This document shows positions 34,601 through 42,813 of a DNA stretch of 64,000 nucleotides, one piece after another. The stretch is from Halomonas sp. SSL-5 (lineage in GTDB: Bacteria; Pseudomonadota; Gammaproteobacteria; Pseudomonadales; Halomonadaceae), in NCBI RefSeq assembly GCF_030708455.1, contig NZ_JAUYWF010000006.1, forward strand, positions 124,001 to 188,000, read 5' to 3'. The position numbers and the translations under genes were made by a program. Under the pieces are notes generated by a model. It made no database searches. It had not been told where the DNA came from and saw only the letters and a program-made list of their open reading frames with translations. Each line of letters starts with the position of its first letter. The stretch's first letter is position 1.

Positions 34601-34969
34601 GGGTACCGGCTGCTCTCCCACTGCACCGAGAAGACCAACGCCCCGGGCAGCCCCAAGGCCTGGCAGCAGCTGTTCGCCGCCTTCGGCCTGGAGCTCGAAC
34701 TGGTCGCGACCGGCTGCTGCGGCATGTCAGGTACCTACGGCCACGAGGCGCGCAACCTCGAGACATCGAAGACCATCTACGCCCAGTCGTGGCAGCCAGT
34801 GGTGGAGAACGAGGCAAGCGCCGGGCAACTGCTGGCTACCGGCTACTCCTGCCGCAGCCAGGTGAAGCGCCTGTCGGAGACGACCCTGCCGCACCCGCTG
34901 CAGGCGCTGCTGGCCGAGCTACGGTTGGCCAGTTCAGGTCGGGCGGGTCAATCGGCGGGCATCAGGTAG
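31697..34969 (+). CDS. ydiJ: FAD/FeS D-2-hydroxyacid dehydrogenase, YdiJ family
   Basis: This 1090-residue protein joins an FAD-binding PCMH domain (LTPRGGGTGTNGQSLTDGLVV), a FAD-oxidase C-domain (LLWGEHGKGVRSEYAPRFFG), a ferredoxin-like domain with cysteines in CNGNGACYNYDPDDAMC and CLACKSCAGQCP, and a C-terminal cysteine-rich GCCGMSGTYGHE domain. YdiJ-type enzymes oxidise D-2-hydroxyglutarate or D-lactate and pass electrons to quinone. It is about 70 residues longer than E. coli YdiJ, mostly because of a repeat linker at residues 555-584. Start 31697 is downstream of the terminator; no strong Shine-Dalgarno is visible. Confidence 0.87.
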   Translation: MIARLDKAYTDPGTRLAAPYLRFLEALKAAGFEGEIAPDYADRTVLATDNSIYQRLPQAVLFPRHGEDLQRIAHLAGQVEHRRVVLTPRGGGTGTNGQSLTDGLVVDVSRHMNRILEIDVENRRVRVQAGVVKDQLNAALKPHGLFFAPDLSTSNRATIGGMIATDASGQGSCEYGKTRNHVLELGMLLLGGERLTGRPVEDAELETLCARQDATGRAFRTAREIIDTQGGLIAEKFPPLNRCLTGYDLAHLRDDQGRLDMNSLLCGAEGSLGLLDEAVLNVLPIPGHSTLVNVRYAGFMDALRDAKALMASDATPTSIETVDDRVLMLAMEDFVWDSVAEFFPGGETPVRGINLVEFNDDDPERLGERVAAFCRHLESDRGVERLGFTLAEGRDAIKRVYAMRKRAVGLLGNAKGEKRPIPFVEDTAVPPEHLADFIAEFRAALDARGLAYGMFGHVDAGVLHVRPAIDMKDPAQERLIREVSDEVAELTRKYGGLLWGEHGKGVRSEYAPRFFGELYPSLQRIKAAFDPHNQLNPGKIATPLSSSTPPAPVGSPPEAAGTASIPPDAAGTASIPPDAAGTASQASAADQAEAVRWVDPGLLTIDGVPTRGQLDRTIDERVWQAHAATVYCNGNGACYNYDPDDAMCPSWKATRDRIHSPKGRAGLIREWLRLQGEAGVDLIEEARKKKAEGAWGFVKDFPRRLRNTLARRRGEEDFSHEVYDAMAGCLACKSCAGQCPIKVNVPDSRAQFLEVYHGRYLRPVRDYLIGGLEFMVPTLSRIAPLYNAALGNRLVERLLAGPVGMVDSPTLSRASLRKQLAAWGVAEATPTSLGLLTDAQKARSVVIVQDAFTSYFEARLVMDIVELLSRLDIKVFVAPFSPNGKPLNVQGFLGAFERTAAKQARRLRALAEFGVPQVGIDPAMTLTYRQEYVKVLGADAVPEVLMLQEWLAALLPTLAPRRLAVTGPGYRLLSHCTEKTNAPGSPKAWQQLFAAFGLELELVATGCCGMSGTYGHEARNLETSKTIYAQSWQPVVENEASAGQLLATGYSCRSQVKRLSETTLPHPLQALLAELRLASSGRAGQSAGIR
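33361..33448 (+). repeat. 30-bp in-frame tandem repeat inside the ydiJ-like gene
   Basis: Almost three copies of a 30-bp unit (33361, 33391, 33421) encode PPEAAGTASI-like decapeptides, forming a Pro/Ala linker between the FAD and iron-sulfur halves. Copies differ at a few third positions. Confidence 0.9.
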
Positions 34970-35679
34970 ATACGCAACCGCTGGGCGGCGTTGTCGAGGT
35001 GATGAGCGGCGGCAGCCCGGGCGCCTTCGGCGTCCTGGGCGGCAATGGCCTTGAAGATCGCCTCGTGCTCATCCTGGACGCGCTTGACCATGTCCTGGCT
35101 GCGCGCGGTGTTTTCGCGAGCGGTGCGGATCAGGTTGCGGACGCGCGACTCCAGGAATTCGCCGAAGCTTATGAAGTAGGCGTTGTGGGTGGCCTGGAGA
35201 ATTGCGTGATGGAACTTCATGTCTTCGTCGACCCCGTTGCGGTTTTCCAGAATGGCGATTTCCAGCCCGTCGAGATGCTGGCGGATGGAGTCGAGGTCGC
35301 TGGGGGAGCGGTGGGTGGCGGCCTGCTCGGTGGCCGCCACTTCCACGGCCATGAGGAATTGAAACAGGTCGGCAAGGTCTTCCTTGTCTTCGAAGCTGGG
35401 GTCGAGACGAAAGACCGAGGCGCCTTGCGGGTTGACAAAGTGCCCGCGACCCTGCTGCGAGATCACCAGGCCGTCCGACTTCAGTATGGAGACGGCTTCT
35501 CGAATCACCGGGCGGCTGACGCCATAGGCTTCGGCGAGCTCCTGCTGGGTGGGCAAGCGTTTGCCCGGCTCGATGCTGCCGCTTTCGATGGACGTTCTGA
35601 TGCGCTTGGCCACTTCGTCCGGCAGGGAGTGTCCTCGTGCGATGGTGCTTGAAGGTGCTGTGTGCATCATGGCGTCCAT
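34948..35679 (-). CDS. FadR-type (GntR-FCD) transcriptional regulator
   Basis: This 243-residue regulator has a GntR winged helix (LPTQQELAEAYGVSRPVIREAVSILKSDGLV) and an all-helical FCD ligand domain with metal-binding His/Asp residues in DEDMKFHHAILQATHN and AAAAHHLDNA. Start 35679 is used; 35670 is possible. It lies downstream of an SDR gene in the same direction, and its tail overlaps the ydiJ tail. Its probable operator is the TTGTCAT-N5-ATGACAA palindrome at 36495-36513 between the divergent SDR genes. The effector is likely a carboxylic acid. Confidence 0.9.
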   Translation of the reverse strand: MDAMMHTAPSSTIARGHSLPDEVAKRIRTSIESGSIEPGKRLPTQQELAEAYGVSRPVIREAVSILKSDGLVISQQGRGHFVNPQGASVFRLDPSFEDKEDLADLFQFLMAVEVAATEQAATHRSPSDLDSIRQHLDGLEIAILENRNGVDEDMKFHHAILQATHNAYFISFGEFLESRVRNLIRTARENTARSQDMVKRVQDEHEAIFKAIAAQDAEGARAAAAHHLDNAAQRLRIYLMPAD

Positions 35680-35726
35680 TGCGAAAGAAGGCGGCGCTCT
35701 TCGGCCGAGAAGCGCGCCTTAGTGTG

Positions 35727-36461
35727 TCAGTTGATATAGAGCCCGCCATTGACCTGGAGGCTTTCTCCGGTAATGAAGCTGGCCGCATCGCTGCACAGGA
35801 AGTCGACGACGCTGGCGATTTCATCGGGCCGGCCCAGGCGCTGCAAGGGGGTGGTGCCGATCATGGCCTGGCGTTTGGCCGCATCCAGCGACTTCATCAT
35901 CCGCGTATCGATGAGTCCCGGCGATATGGCATTGACGCGAGTGCGCGGCGCGAGCTCCTGGGCCAGCGACCGGGTGAGAGTCAGCACGCCGCCTTTCGCC
36001 GCCGCATAGGGCGTATGGTTCAGGCTGCCTCGCTGGCCGGCCAGCGAGGCGATGTTGACGATCGAACTGTCCTCACTCAAGAGCGGCCGCAAGGCCTGGA
36101 TGGTGAAGAAGACACCGTCCAGGTTGATGGCCATGCTCTTTCTCCAGTCCGCTTCACCGATCTCCGCCAGCGACAGGTGCTGGTAGAGACCGGCGCCGGT
36201 GACGATGTAATCCACCTGCCCGAAAGCCTGCCGACATGCGTCGGCAACGCGTTCGGCGTCCTCCATCTTAGCGACATCGTGGCGAATGGCCAGGCAGTCG
36301 GGCTCGCCGCCCAGCTTGGCGGCGAAGCTCTCGAGGCTCGCCTCGTCGATGTCGGTTAGTACTAACTTGATGTTTCGCTTGCTGAAAAACAGGGCGATTT
36401 GCTGGGAAATCTCCCCGGCGGCACCGGTGATGACGGCGACTTGTTGGCGTTGTTGTGGCAT
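35727..36461 (-). CDS. SDR-family oxidoreductase with atypical cofactor motif
   Basis: This protein of about 244 residues has the SDR catalytic triad (NIASLAGQRGSL, then YAAAKGG) and a normal C-terminus (FITGESLQVNGGLYIN). The cofactor loop is TGAAGEIS rather than TGxxxGIG, and NNAG is replaced by TGAG. An Asp after the second strand (LTDIDEAS) suggests NAD. Start 36461 begins the conserved region. It probably forms an operon with the FCD regulator downstream and is divergent from another SDR. Confidence 0.82.
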   Translation of the reverse strand: MPQQRQQVAVITGAAGEISQQIALFFSKRNIKLVLTDIDEASLESFAAKLGGEPDCLAIRHDVAKMEDAERVADACRQAFGQVDYIVTGAGLYQHLSLAEIGEADWRKSMAINLDGVFFTIQALRPLLSEDSSIVNIASLAGQRGSLNHTPYAAAKGGVLTLTRSLAQELAPRTRVNAISPGLIDTRMMKSLDAAKRQAMIGTTPLQRLGRPDEIASVVDFLCSDAASFITGESLQVNGGLYIN

Positions 36462-36494
36462 GACGGGTTCTCTGTGCATTCGACTAAAGATTTG

Positions 36495-36513
36495 TTGTCA
36501 TGTCGTATGACAA
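36495..36513. promoter_or_regulatory. FCD-GntR operator 1
   Basis: TTGTCAT-GTCGT-ATGACAA is a 7-bp perfect inverted repeat with 5-bp spacer in the divergent intergenic region. FadR-family sites commonly have a TNGTNNNACNA-like core; the fit is to symmetry and location rather than a known consensus. Confidence 0.65.
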
Positions 36514-36536
36514 GTTTCATGTTAGCCGAACGTAAG

Positions 36537-36546
36537 GTCATATGAC
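36537..36546. promoter_or_regulatory. FCD-GntR operator 2 (GTCATATGAC)
   Basis: A perfect 10-bp palindrome sharing the GTCAT/ATGAC half-sites of operator 1, 33 bp from it centre to centre. Together they could control both divergent operons. Confidence 0.6.
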
Positions 36547-36617
36547 AACTTTTTGGTTTCAAATGTTTGTCTATGAAAAACAAATATTTATGAGAATAAA
36601 GAACAGGATTTCAGGCA

Positions 36618-37418
36618 ATGACGACGTCACGAGGCAGTAGCGGGAGTGGGCAACCTCCCGCCATGAGAGGTGCCGTGGTGGTGACCGGTGGCGGCAAGGG
36701 GATCGGGGCGACGATAGCCCGACGCTTTGCCGGGGTGGGCCATCCAGTGCTGATCTTCGACCGAGACGAAGTGGCCGCCGCGAGCTGCGCCGGGGATATC
36801 CGCTCGCACGGTGGCGTGGCCTCCACGTACGTGGGCTCGGTGACCTCCGAAGAGGACGTGGCCCAGGCCATGCGGCTGGCCGTCGAACGCTATGAGCAGT
36901 TGGCGGTGTTGGTCAACAACGCGGGCATCTCCTGCAACCGGCCGACGCTGGAGCTGGGGCTTGACGAGTGGCGACGCACCCTGGACATCAACCTGACCGG
37001 GGTCTTCCTGTGCGCGCGAGAGTTCGCTCGGCGGGTATCGGCCAGCGACACCGATAGCGTGATTCTCAACCTGTGTTCCATGTACGGCGTCGTTGCCGCC
37101 CCCAACCGGTTGGGGTACTGCGCGACCAAGAGCGGCGTGGCGATGATGACCAAGTCGCTGGCGGTGGAGTGGGCGGAGCTCAACATCCGCGTCAATGCCA
37201 TCGCGCCGGGCTACATTCGCACGGCGCTGCTTGAGGAGCTCATCGCCGATGGACGCGTGGATGCCGAGGCGCTTCTGGGACGGACTCCCCAGGGGCGGTT
37301 CGGCACTGTCGAGGAAGTCGCAGACCTAGCGTTCTTTCTGGCGTCTCCCGAGACGCGCTTCATGACGGGGCAGATCGTCGGACTGGATGGCGGCTGGACC
37401 GCCAATGGCTACCTGTAA
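36618..37418 (+). CDS. SDR-family dehydrogenase (first gene of the 2-oxo-acid dehydrogenase operon)
   Basis: This 266-residue classical SDR has TGGGKGIGATIARRF, LVNNAGISCNRP, catalytic Ser in LNLCSMYGVV and Tyr/Lys in YCATKSG, and the C-terminal FMTGQIVGLDGGWTANG. It starts 72 bp beyond the operator pair and precedes the fused E1 gene by 25 bp, so it likely produces the 2-oxo or alpha-diketone substrate of the complex. Confidence 0.88.
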   Translation: MTTSRGSSGSGQPPAMRGAVVVTGGGKGIGATIARRFAGVGHPVLIFDRDEVAAASCAGDIRSHGGVASTYVGSVTSEEDVAQAMRLAVERYEQLAVLVNNAGISCNRPTLELGLDEWRRTLDINLTGVFLCAREFARRVSASDTDSVILNLCSMYGVVAAPNRLGYCATKSGVAMMTKSLAVEWAELNIRVNAIAPGYIRTALLEELIADGRVDAEALLGRTPQGRFGTVEEVADLAFFLASPETRFMTGQIVGLDGGWTANGYL

Positions 37419-37443
37419 CGCAACTTATCGAGAGGAGACTGAT

Positions 37444-39627
37444 ATGCCCCGTTCCAGCAAACTGAGTTCCGCTGCGCCCTGGCGCGAGCTGGTCACCACT
37501 GACAAGGACTGGCGGGCCGCCGATCCCGGCCTGCTGCGCAGCACCCTGGTCGATCTGCACCTGATCCGTGCCTTCGAAGAGAAAGTGCTGGAATTGGCCG
37601 GGCAGGGCCTGGTGCACGGCCCGGCACACTCGAGCATCGGCCAGGAAGGCGGCGCCGTGGGTTCGGCGCTGCCACTGCGCGCGGCCGATCAAATCAACGG
37701 CTCGCACCGTGCACATCATCAATTCCTCGCCAAGTGCCTGCACCACGTCTCCCCCGAGGGCATGGATCCGGCCAAGGCCGTCACTGCCCCCGTGCAGGAG
37801 CTGCTGCAGCGGACGCTCGCCGAGATCATGGGCCTCTCGCAGGGCTACTGCCGCGGCCGCGGCGGGTCCATGCATCTGCGCTGGGGCGAAGCCGGCGTGC
37901 TCGGCACCAACGCCATCGTCGGCGGTGGTGTGCCGATGGCCGCCGGTGCCGCCTGGGCGCATCGGCGCGCCGGCAAGGGTGATGTGGCCATCACCTACTT
38001 CGGCGACGGTGCTGTCAATATCGGCTCTGTGCTGGAGACGATGAACCTGGCCGCGGCCTGGAAGCTACCGCTGTGCTTCTTCATCGAAAACAATCGCTAT
38101 GCCGTGTCCACCGTGGTGGACGAGGCCACTGCCGAGCCACGCCTCTCGGCCCGCGGCCAGGCCTTCAACGTTCCCTCCTGGAAGGTGGACGGCATGGACC
38201 CGCTGGCGGTCTACCTCGCCACGCAAGAAGCGCTGGAGATCATGCGCAGCGGCGGCGGCCCGACCATCATTGAGGCCGACGTCTACCGCTTCTTCCACCA
38301 GAACGGCCCGCTGCCGGGCAGCGCCTTCGGCTACCGCACGAAGGACGAAGAAAACGAGTGGCGCGCGCGCGACCCGCTGGACCGGGTCGGCAGCGAAATG
38401 CTCAAGCGCAAGCTGATCGACGAGGCCGGTATCAAGTCGCTGCGCGACCAGGCCCAAGCTGCCATGGAAGCCGCGGCCGACGAGTTGCTCGACAAGAGCG
38501 GCGCAAAACTCGCTGTGCGTGCCGATCTGTGGCCCTCGCCGGACTTCCGCGACGCCCATATCCGCGGCGACCTGTCCGAACTCGACGGCGTGCGCTACGT
38601 CGAGCAGGAGCAGTTCACCGGCAAGCTCGAAGAGCGCAAATTCGTCGACACGGTGGCCGACGTCATGCACCGGCGCATGAGCAAGGACGAGCGCATCGTG
38701 GTCATGGGCGAGGACGTGCATCGCCTCAAGGGCGGCACCAACGGCGCCACCCGTGGCCTGTCGCAGGACTTCCCCGGCCGCTGCCTGGGCACGCCCATCA
38801 GCGAGAACGCCTTCGCCGGACTGGGTGGGGGCATCGCCATGGACGGCCGCTACCGCCCGGTGGTGGAGTTCATGTACCCCGACTTCATGTGGGTGGCCGC
38901 CGATCAGGTGTTCAACCAGATCGCCAAGGCACGCCACATGTTCGGCGGCGACAGCGCCATGCCGCTGGTGCTGCGCACGAAGGTGGCCATGGGTACGGGT
39001 TACGGCTCGCAGCACTCGATGGACCCGGCTGGCATCTTCGCCACTTCGCCGGGTTGGCGCATCGTCGCGGCCAGCAACCCGTACGACTACGTCGGCCTGA
39101 TGAACAGCGCCCTGCAGTGCGAGGACCCGGTGCTGGTCATCGAGCACACCGACCTCTACAACACCAAGTTCCCGGCACCGGTCGACGACCTGGACTACTA
39201 CATTCCCCTGGGCAAGGCCAAGGTGGTGCGCCCGGGTAAGGACGTCACGGTGCTGACGTATCTCTCCATGGTGCAGCCCTCGGTGGAGGCCGCGGAGAGG
39301 CTGGGAGTCGACGCCGAAGTCATCGATCTGCGCAGCTTAGATCGGGCCGGCTTGGACTGGGAGACTATAGGAACGAGCATCCGCAAGACCAACAACGTGC
39401 TGGTAGTTGAGCAGGGGTCAGTGGGCACGGCCTATGGTGTGCTGCTGGGCGATGAGATCCAGCGTCGCTTCCTGGACTATCTGGATCAGCCGGTGCAGCG
39501 GGTGACGGGTGGCGAAGCCTCGCCGAGCATCTCCAAGGTGCTCGAGCGCGCCGCCTGCGCTGGCCCGGAAGAAATCGAGGACGGTCTGCGTCTAGTCATG
39601 GCTCAGCAGGGCCGGCCGCTCGCGTAA
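37444..39627 (+). CDS. Fused E1 alpha-beta subunit of a 2-oxo-acid (pyruvate/acetoin-type) dehydrogenase complex
   Basis: This 727-residue protein fuses the two halves of a ThDP-dependent E1. The alpha part (about 1-370) holds SSIGQEGGAVG, GSHRAHHQFLAK, RGRGGSMHLRW and the ThDP motif GDGAVNIGSVLETMN near residue 187 with ENNRYAVST. The beta part (about 390-727) has VVMGEDVHRLKGGTNGATRGL, TPISENAFAGLGGGIAMDGRYRPV and FMYPDFMWVAADQ. Start 37444 follows GAGAGGAG; the longer frame overlaps the SDR. Normal relatives are two genes. The presence of SDR and VOC partners suggests a catabolic, acetoin-like substrate rather than central pyruvate oxidation. Confidence 0.9.
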   Translation: MPRSSKLSSAAPWRELVTTDKDWRAADPGLLRSTLVDLHLIRAFEEKVLELAGQGLVHGPAHSSIGQEGGAVGSALPLRAADQINGSHRAHHQFLAKCLHHVSPEGMDPAKAVTAPVQELLQRTLAEIMGLSQGYCRGRGGSMHLRWGEAGVLGTNAIVGGGVPMAAGAAWAHRRAGKGDVAITYFGDGAVNIGSVLETMNLAAAWKLPLCFFIENNRYAVSTVVDEATAEPRLSARGQAFNVPSWKVDGMDPLAVYLATQEALEIMRSGGGPTIIEADVYRFFHQNGPLPGSAFGYRTKDEENEWRARDPLDRVGSEMLKRKLIDEAGIKSLRDQAQAAMEAAADELLDKSGAKLAVRADLWPSPDFRDAHIRGDLSELDGVRYVEQEQFTGKLEERKFVDTVADVMHRRMSKDERIVVMGEDVHRLKGGTNGATRGLSQDFPGRCLGTPISENAFAGLGGGIAMDGRYRPVVEFMYPDFMWVAADQVFNQIAKARHMFGGDSAMPLVLRTKVAMGTGYGSQHSMDPAGIFATSPGWRIVAASNPYDYVGLMNSALQCEDPVLVIEHTDLYNTKFPAPVDDLDYYIPLGKAKVVRPGKDVTVLTYLSMVQPSVEAAERLGVDAEVIDLRSLDRAGLDWETIGTSIRKTNNVLVVEQGSVGTAYGVLLGDEIQRRFLDYLDQPVQRVTGGEASPSISKVLERAACAGPEEIEDGLRLVMAQQGRPLA

Positions 39628-39640
39628 AGGAGTGATGAAC

Positions 39641-40117
39641 ATGAAGCAACTGGTACCCATGGAAGTTGGCATCTGCTGCCAAGACCTCGTCGCGCTCAAG
39701 AGCTTTTACGTTGAGGAACTGGGGCTCACCGAAATCAACGTCATCGACGTGCCGGCGGAGAAGGCCGGCGACACCGGTCTCACCGTCGGCGCATACCGCG
39801 TCGCGCGGCTGCAGACGCCTTTCGGCGAGCGCATCAAGCTGCTCCAGCCCGAGGCTACACCGGCTGCGCTAACGCATACCAACACCATTCTCGAGCGGCG
39901 CGGCAACGCTTATCTGACCTTCATCGTCGACGACCTCGCCGCGATGCTGGCCAAGCTCAAGAAGCTGGGCCTACCCTTGCTCAGCGGCGACAAACTGGTT
40001 GAAGTGCGCCCCGGCACCTTTTTGATATTCCTGCGCGATCCCGAAGGCAACATTCTCGAGTTCGTGCAGTACGCCGACATTCAGGCCTACCGGCCCGACG
40101 TTCCCCAGGAGGGCTGA
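39641..40117 (+). CDS. VOC-family (glyoxalase/bleomycin-resistance-like) protein
   Basis: This protein of about 158 residues has two beta-alpha-beta-beta-beta units: VGICCQDLVALKSFYVEELGL at the start and NAYLTFIVDDLAAMLAKLKKLGLP with DPEGNILEFVQYAD at the end. The first usual metal His is replaced (EVGICCQD) while the last Glu (ILEFVQ) is kept. It lies between E1 and E2 of the complex, five bases before the E2 gene, so it probably acts on the same substrate as an isomerase, lyase or epimerase. Start 39641 is set by AAGGAG spacing. Confidence 0.8.
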   Translation: MKQLVPMEVGICCQDLVALKSFYVEELGLTEINVIDVPAEKAGDTGLTVGAYRVARLQTPFGERIKLLQPEATPAALTHTNTILERRGNAYLTFIVDDLAAMLAKLKKLGLPLLSGDKLVEVRPGTFLIFLRDPEGNILEFVQYADIQAYRPDVPQEG

Positions 40118-40119
40118 AC

Positions 40120-41409
40120 ATGGCCATCAAGATCGAATTGCCGTCGGTAGCCGCCGGCATGGAAGAGGCCACCCTGGTGCGCTGGGTGAAGGCCGAAGGC
40201 GACAAGGTGTCCAAGGGCGAAACCCTCGCCGAAATGGAAACCGACAAGGCCGTGATGGAAATGGAGGCCGAGGCCGACGGCGTGCTCGGGCGCATTCTGG
40301 TGCCGGGCGGCACAGAAGGTGTGGCCGTAGGCACAGTCATCGGTGTGCTTCTGGAGCCGGGCGAGGACGAATCCGCGCTCGCGTCCTTCCAGGCGCCGAG
40401 CGCACCGACTGCCGATGCTTCGCCCGCCGCGCTGGAACCGGAAACTTTCCCCGAGACGCGTGCAGCTGCCAAGCTTACGCCGCAGCACTCTCATGGTGAG
40501 CGCATCCTCGCCAGTCCGCTGGCAAAGCGCTTGGCGGCCGATTACGGCGTGGACCTGCACAGCGTACAAGGCAGCGGACCGCGCGGACGAATCGTGCGCG
40601 TGGATGTTGAGCGTGTGCGTGAAATCGCACCGGCACCGGCACCGGCACCGTCGGCAAGTGCGGCAGCGGCTCCTGTCACCAAACCGGCCGCTGCACCCGC
40701 CATTGTCGAAGGTACCCGCGTCCAGCGGATCCCCAACAGCGGCATGCGCAAGACCATCGCCCGCAGGCTGGCTGAGTCCAAGCAACAGGTTCCGCACTTC
40801 TACCTCACCGTTGACGTGCAGGTGGACGAGCTGCTGGCGCTTCGCAGCCGGCTCAACGCCAAGGGCTCGAAAGCCGAGCCGAAGTACCGTCTTTCGGTGA
40901 ACGACATCATCGTTTATGCCGCCGCGTGCGCCCTGCGCCGGGTGCCAGAAGTGAACTCAAGCTGGAGCGACGAGGCGATCCTGCGATATTTGGACGTGGA
41001 CGTTTGCGTGGCTGTAGCTACCGAGGGCGGTTTGGTTACTCCTGTTATCCACGAAGCTGACCGCAAGGGGCTGGCCGAGATCTCCGGCGAAATCCGCGAG
41101 CTTGCGCGCAAAGCCCACGACGGCAAGCTGGCGCCTGCCGACTATCAGGGGGGCGGGTTCACGATATCCAATCTTGGCATGTACGGCGTGCGCGAGTTCG
41201 CTGCCATCGTCAATCCTCCCCAGGCGGCCATCCTCGCCGTAGGGGCGGTCGAGAAGCGGCCGGTGGTGCGCGATGACCAACTGGCCGTGGGTAGCTTGAT
41301 GACGTTGACGCTCTCGGCCGACCACCGCGTGGTGGATGGTGCCGTCGGCGCGAGGTTTCTCGCCGAGCTTAAGGCGCTGCTCGAAGATCCGCTCGAACTG
41401 CTGGTATAG
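40120..41409 (+). CDS. Dihydrolipoamide acyltransferase (E2) of the 2-oxo-acid dehydrogenase complex
   Basis: This 429-residue E2 has an N-terminal lipoyl domain with Lys43 in EMETDKAVMEME, an Ala/Pro-rich linker, a peripheral-subunit-binding domain (ILASPLAKRLAADYGVDLHSVQGSGPRGRIVRVDV, about residues 127-163), a second Ala-Pro linker and the catalytic acyltransferase domain ending in LSADHRVVDGAVGARFL with the active-site His and Asp. The opening LPSVAAGMEEATL departs slightly from the common MPALSPTMEEGTL. It links E1 and E3 encoded on either side. Confidence 0.93.
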   Translation: MAIKIELPSVAAGMEEATLVRWVKAEGDKVSKGETLAEMETDKAVMEMEAEADGVLGRILVPGGTEGVAVGTVIGVLLEPGEDESALASFQAPSAPTADASPAALEPETFPETRAAAKLTPQHSHGERILASPLAKRLAADYGVDLHSVQGSGPRGRIVRVDVERVREIAPAPAPAPSASAAAAPVTKPAAAPAIVEGTRVQRIPNSGMRKTIARRLAESKQQVPHFYLTVDVQVDELLALRSRLNAKGSKAEPKYRLSVNDIIVYAAACALRRVPEVNSSWSDEAILRYLDVDVCVAVATEGGLVTPVIHEADRKGLAEISGEIRELARKAHDGKLAPADYQGGGFTISNLGMYGVREFAAIVNPPQAAILAVGAVEKRPVVRDDQLAVGSLMTLTLSADHRVVDGAVGARFLAELKALLEDPLELLV

Positions 41410-41418
41410 GAGACCGCA

Positions 41419-42813
41419 ATGGCACAGTTTCAAGTTCTCGTCGTCGGCGCTGGGCCGGGTGGTTACGTGGCGGCGATTCGTGCGGCCCAGTTGGGCTTCG
41501 CCACGGCCATCGTCGAGCGCGCCGAGCTCGGCGGCGTATGCCTCAACTGGGGGTGCATTCCCACCAAGACGCTGCTGCGCTCGGCCGAGCTTTTTCGGCA
41601 GGCGCAGTCGAGCGGCCCCTTCGGTGTGGTGATAGATGGCACGGTGCGGTTCGACATCCGGGCGGCCGTCGCACATTCCCGCGAGGTGGCGGGGCGGCTG
41701 AACCGTGGCGTGCGCGGCTTGCTCAAGAAGCATGGCGTGCAGGTGCTGACGGGCCAGGCGAGCCTGCAGGGCGAGGGTCGGGTACGCATCGAGGGCGGTG
41801 ACGGTGCGCAGCAGGTGAGCGCGGACCACATCGTGCTGGCGACCGGTGCCCGCCCGCGCGAACTGCCAGGCTTCACGCCGGATGGCGAATGCATCTGGAC
41901 GGCCCGCGAGGCGATGACGCCCAAGGCCCTGCCCACTTCGTTGACCGTTATCGGTGCCGGGGCGATCGGCGTGGAGTTCGCCAGTTTCTATGCGGCGCTG
42001 GGCGTCGAGGTCACCCTGCTGGAAGCGGCGGAGCGGGTCGTGCCGCAGGAGGACGAGGAGATCGCCGCTCATCTGCATGCACGCCTCGACGAACAGGGCA
42101 TCGACGTTCACGTCGGTGTGCGGGCCGAGGCGCCGGAGGTCACGGCCTCGGGGGTGCGCATGTCGATCGACGCGGCGGGCGTGCGGTTCGACCATCACAG
42201 CGAGAAAGTGATAGTGGCGGCAGGCATCGTCGGCAACGTCGAGGACCTGGGGCTGGAGAACACGGCGGTGCAGGTGGAGAATCGGCACATCGTGGTGGAT
42301 CGCTGGTCGGCCACCGGTGAGCCTGGGGTTTACGCCATCGGCGATGTGGCTGGTCCGCCCTGGCTCGCCCATAAGGCCAGCCATGAGGGGGTGGCTTGCA
42401 TCGAGCGCATTGCGGGGCTTGCCGACGCACATGCGCTGGATCCCGAAGCCGTTCCCAGCTGCACCTACTGCCATCCCCAGGTGGCCAGCGTGGGGTTGAC
42501 GGAAGCGCTAGCCCGGGAGCGCGGCCATACGGTCAGCGTCGGCCGCTTTTCCTTCGTGGGTAATGGAAAGGCCCTGGCCCTGGGAGATTCGCAGGGCTTC
42601 GTCAAGACGGTCATGGATGCGCACAGCGGCGAGTTGCTGGGGGCTCACCTGATCGGGCCGGACGTGACCGAGCTGATCGGCACCTATGCGCTGGGTCGAA
42701 CCCTGGAGACGACGGAGCTGGAGATCATGCGTACGGTCTTTCCCCATCCGACGCTGTCGGAAGCGTTGCACGAGTCTGTGCTGGATGCCTTTGATCGTCC
42801 GATTCATTTATAA
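41419..42813 (+). CDS. lpdA: Dihydrolipoyl dehydrogenase (E3)
   Basis: This 464-residue pyridine nucleotide-disulfide oxidoreductase has FAD motif VVGAGPGGYVAAIRAAQLG, the redox disulfide in GGVCLNWGCIPTK, NAD motif VIGAGAIGVEFASFYAALG, VYAIGDVAG and the C-terminal active-site His/Glu in FPHPTLSEALHE. It reoxidises the lipoyl arms of the E2. It starts 9 bp after E2 behind AGGAG and is the last gene of the operon. It is dedicated to this complex; a housekeeping copy should exist elsewhere. Confidence 0.93.
   Translation: MAQFQVLVVGAGPGGYVAAIRAAQLGFATAIVERAELGGVCLNWGCIPTKTLLRSAELFRQAQSSGPFGVVIDGTVRFDIRAAVAHSREVAGRLNRGVRGLLKKHGVQVLTGQASLQGEGRVRIEGGDGAQQVSADHIVLATGARPRELPGFTPDGECIWTAREAMTPKALPTSLTVIGAGAIGVEFASFYAALGVEVTLLEAAERVVPQEDEEIAAHLHARLDEQGIDVHVGVRAEAPEVTASGVRMSIDAAGVRFDHHSEKVIVAAGIVGNVEDLGLENTAVQVENRHIVVDRWSATGEPGVYAIGDVAGPPWLAHKASHEGVACIERIAGLADAHALDPEAVPSCTYCHPQVASVGLTEALARERGHTVSVGRFSFVGNGKALALGDSQGFVKTVMDAHSGELLGAHLIGPDVTELIGTYALGRTLETTELEIMRTVFPHPTLSEALHESVLDAFDRPIHL

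Noticed and set aside
31625..34621. Long antisense open frame opposite the ydiJ-like gene
   Set aside because: High GC makes long antisense frames; it has no domain signal and the + strand gene is unambiguous.
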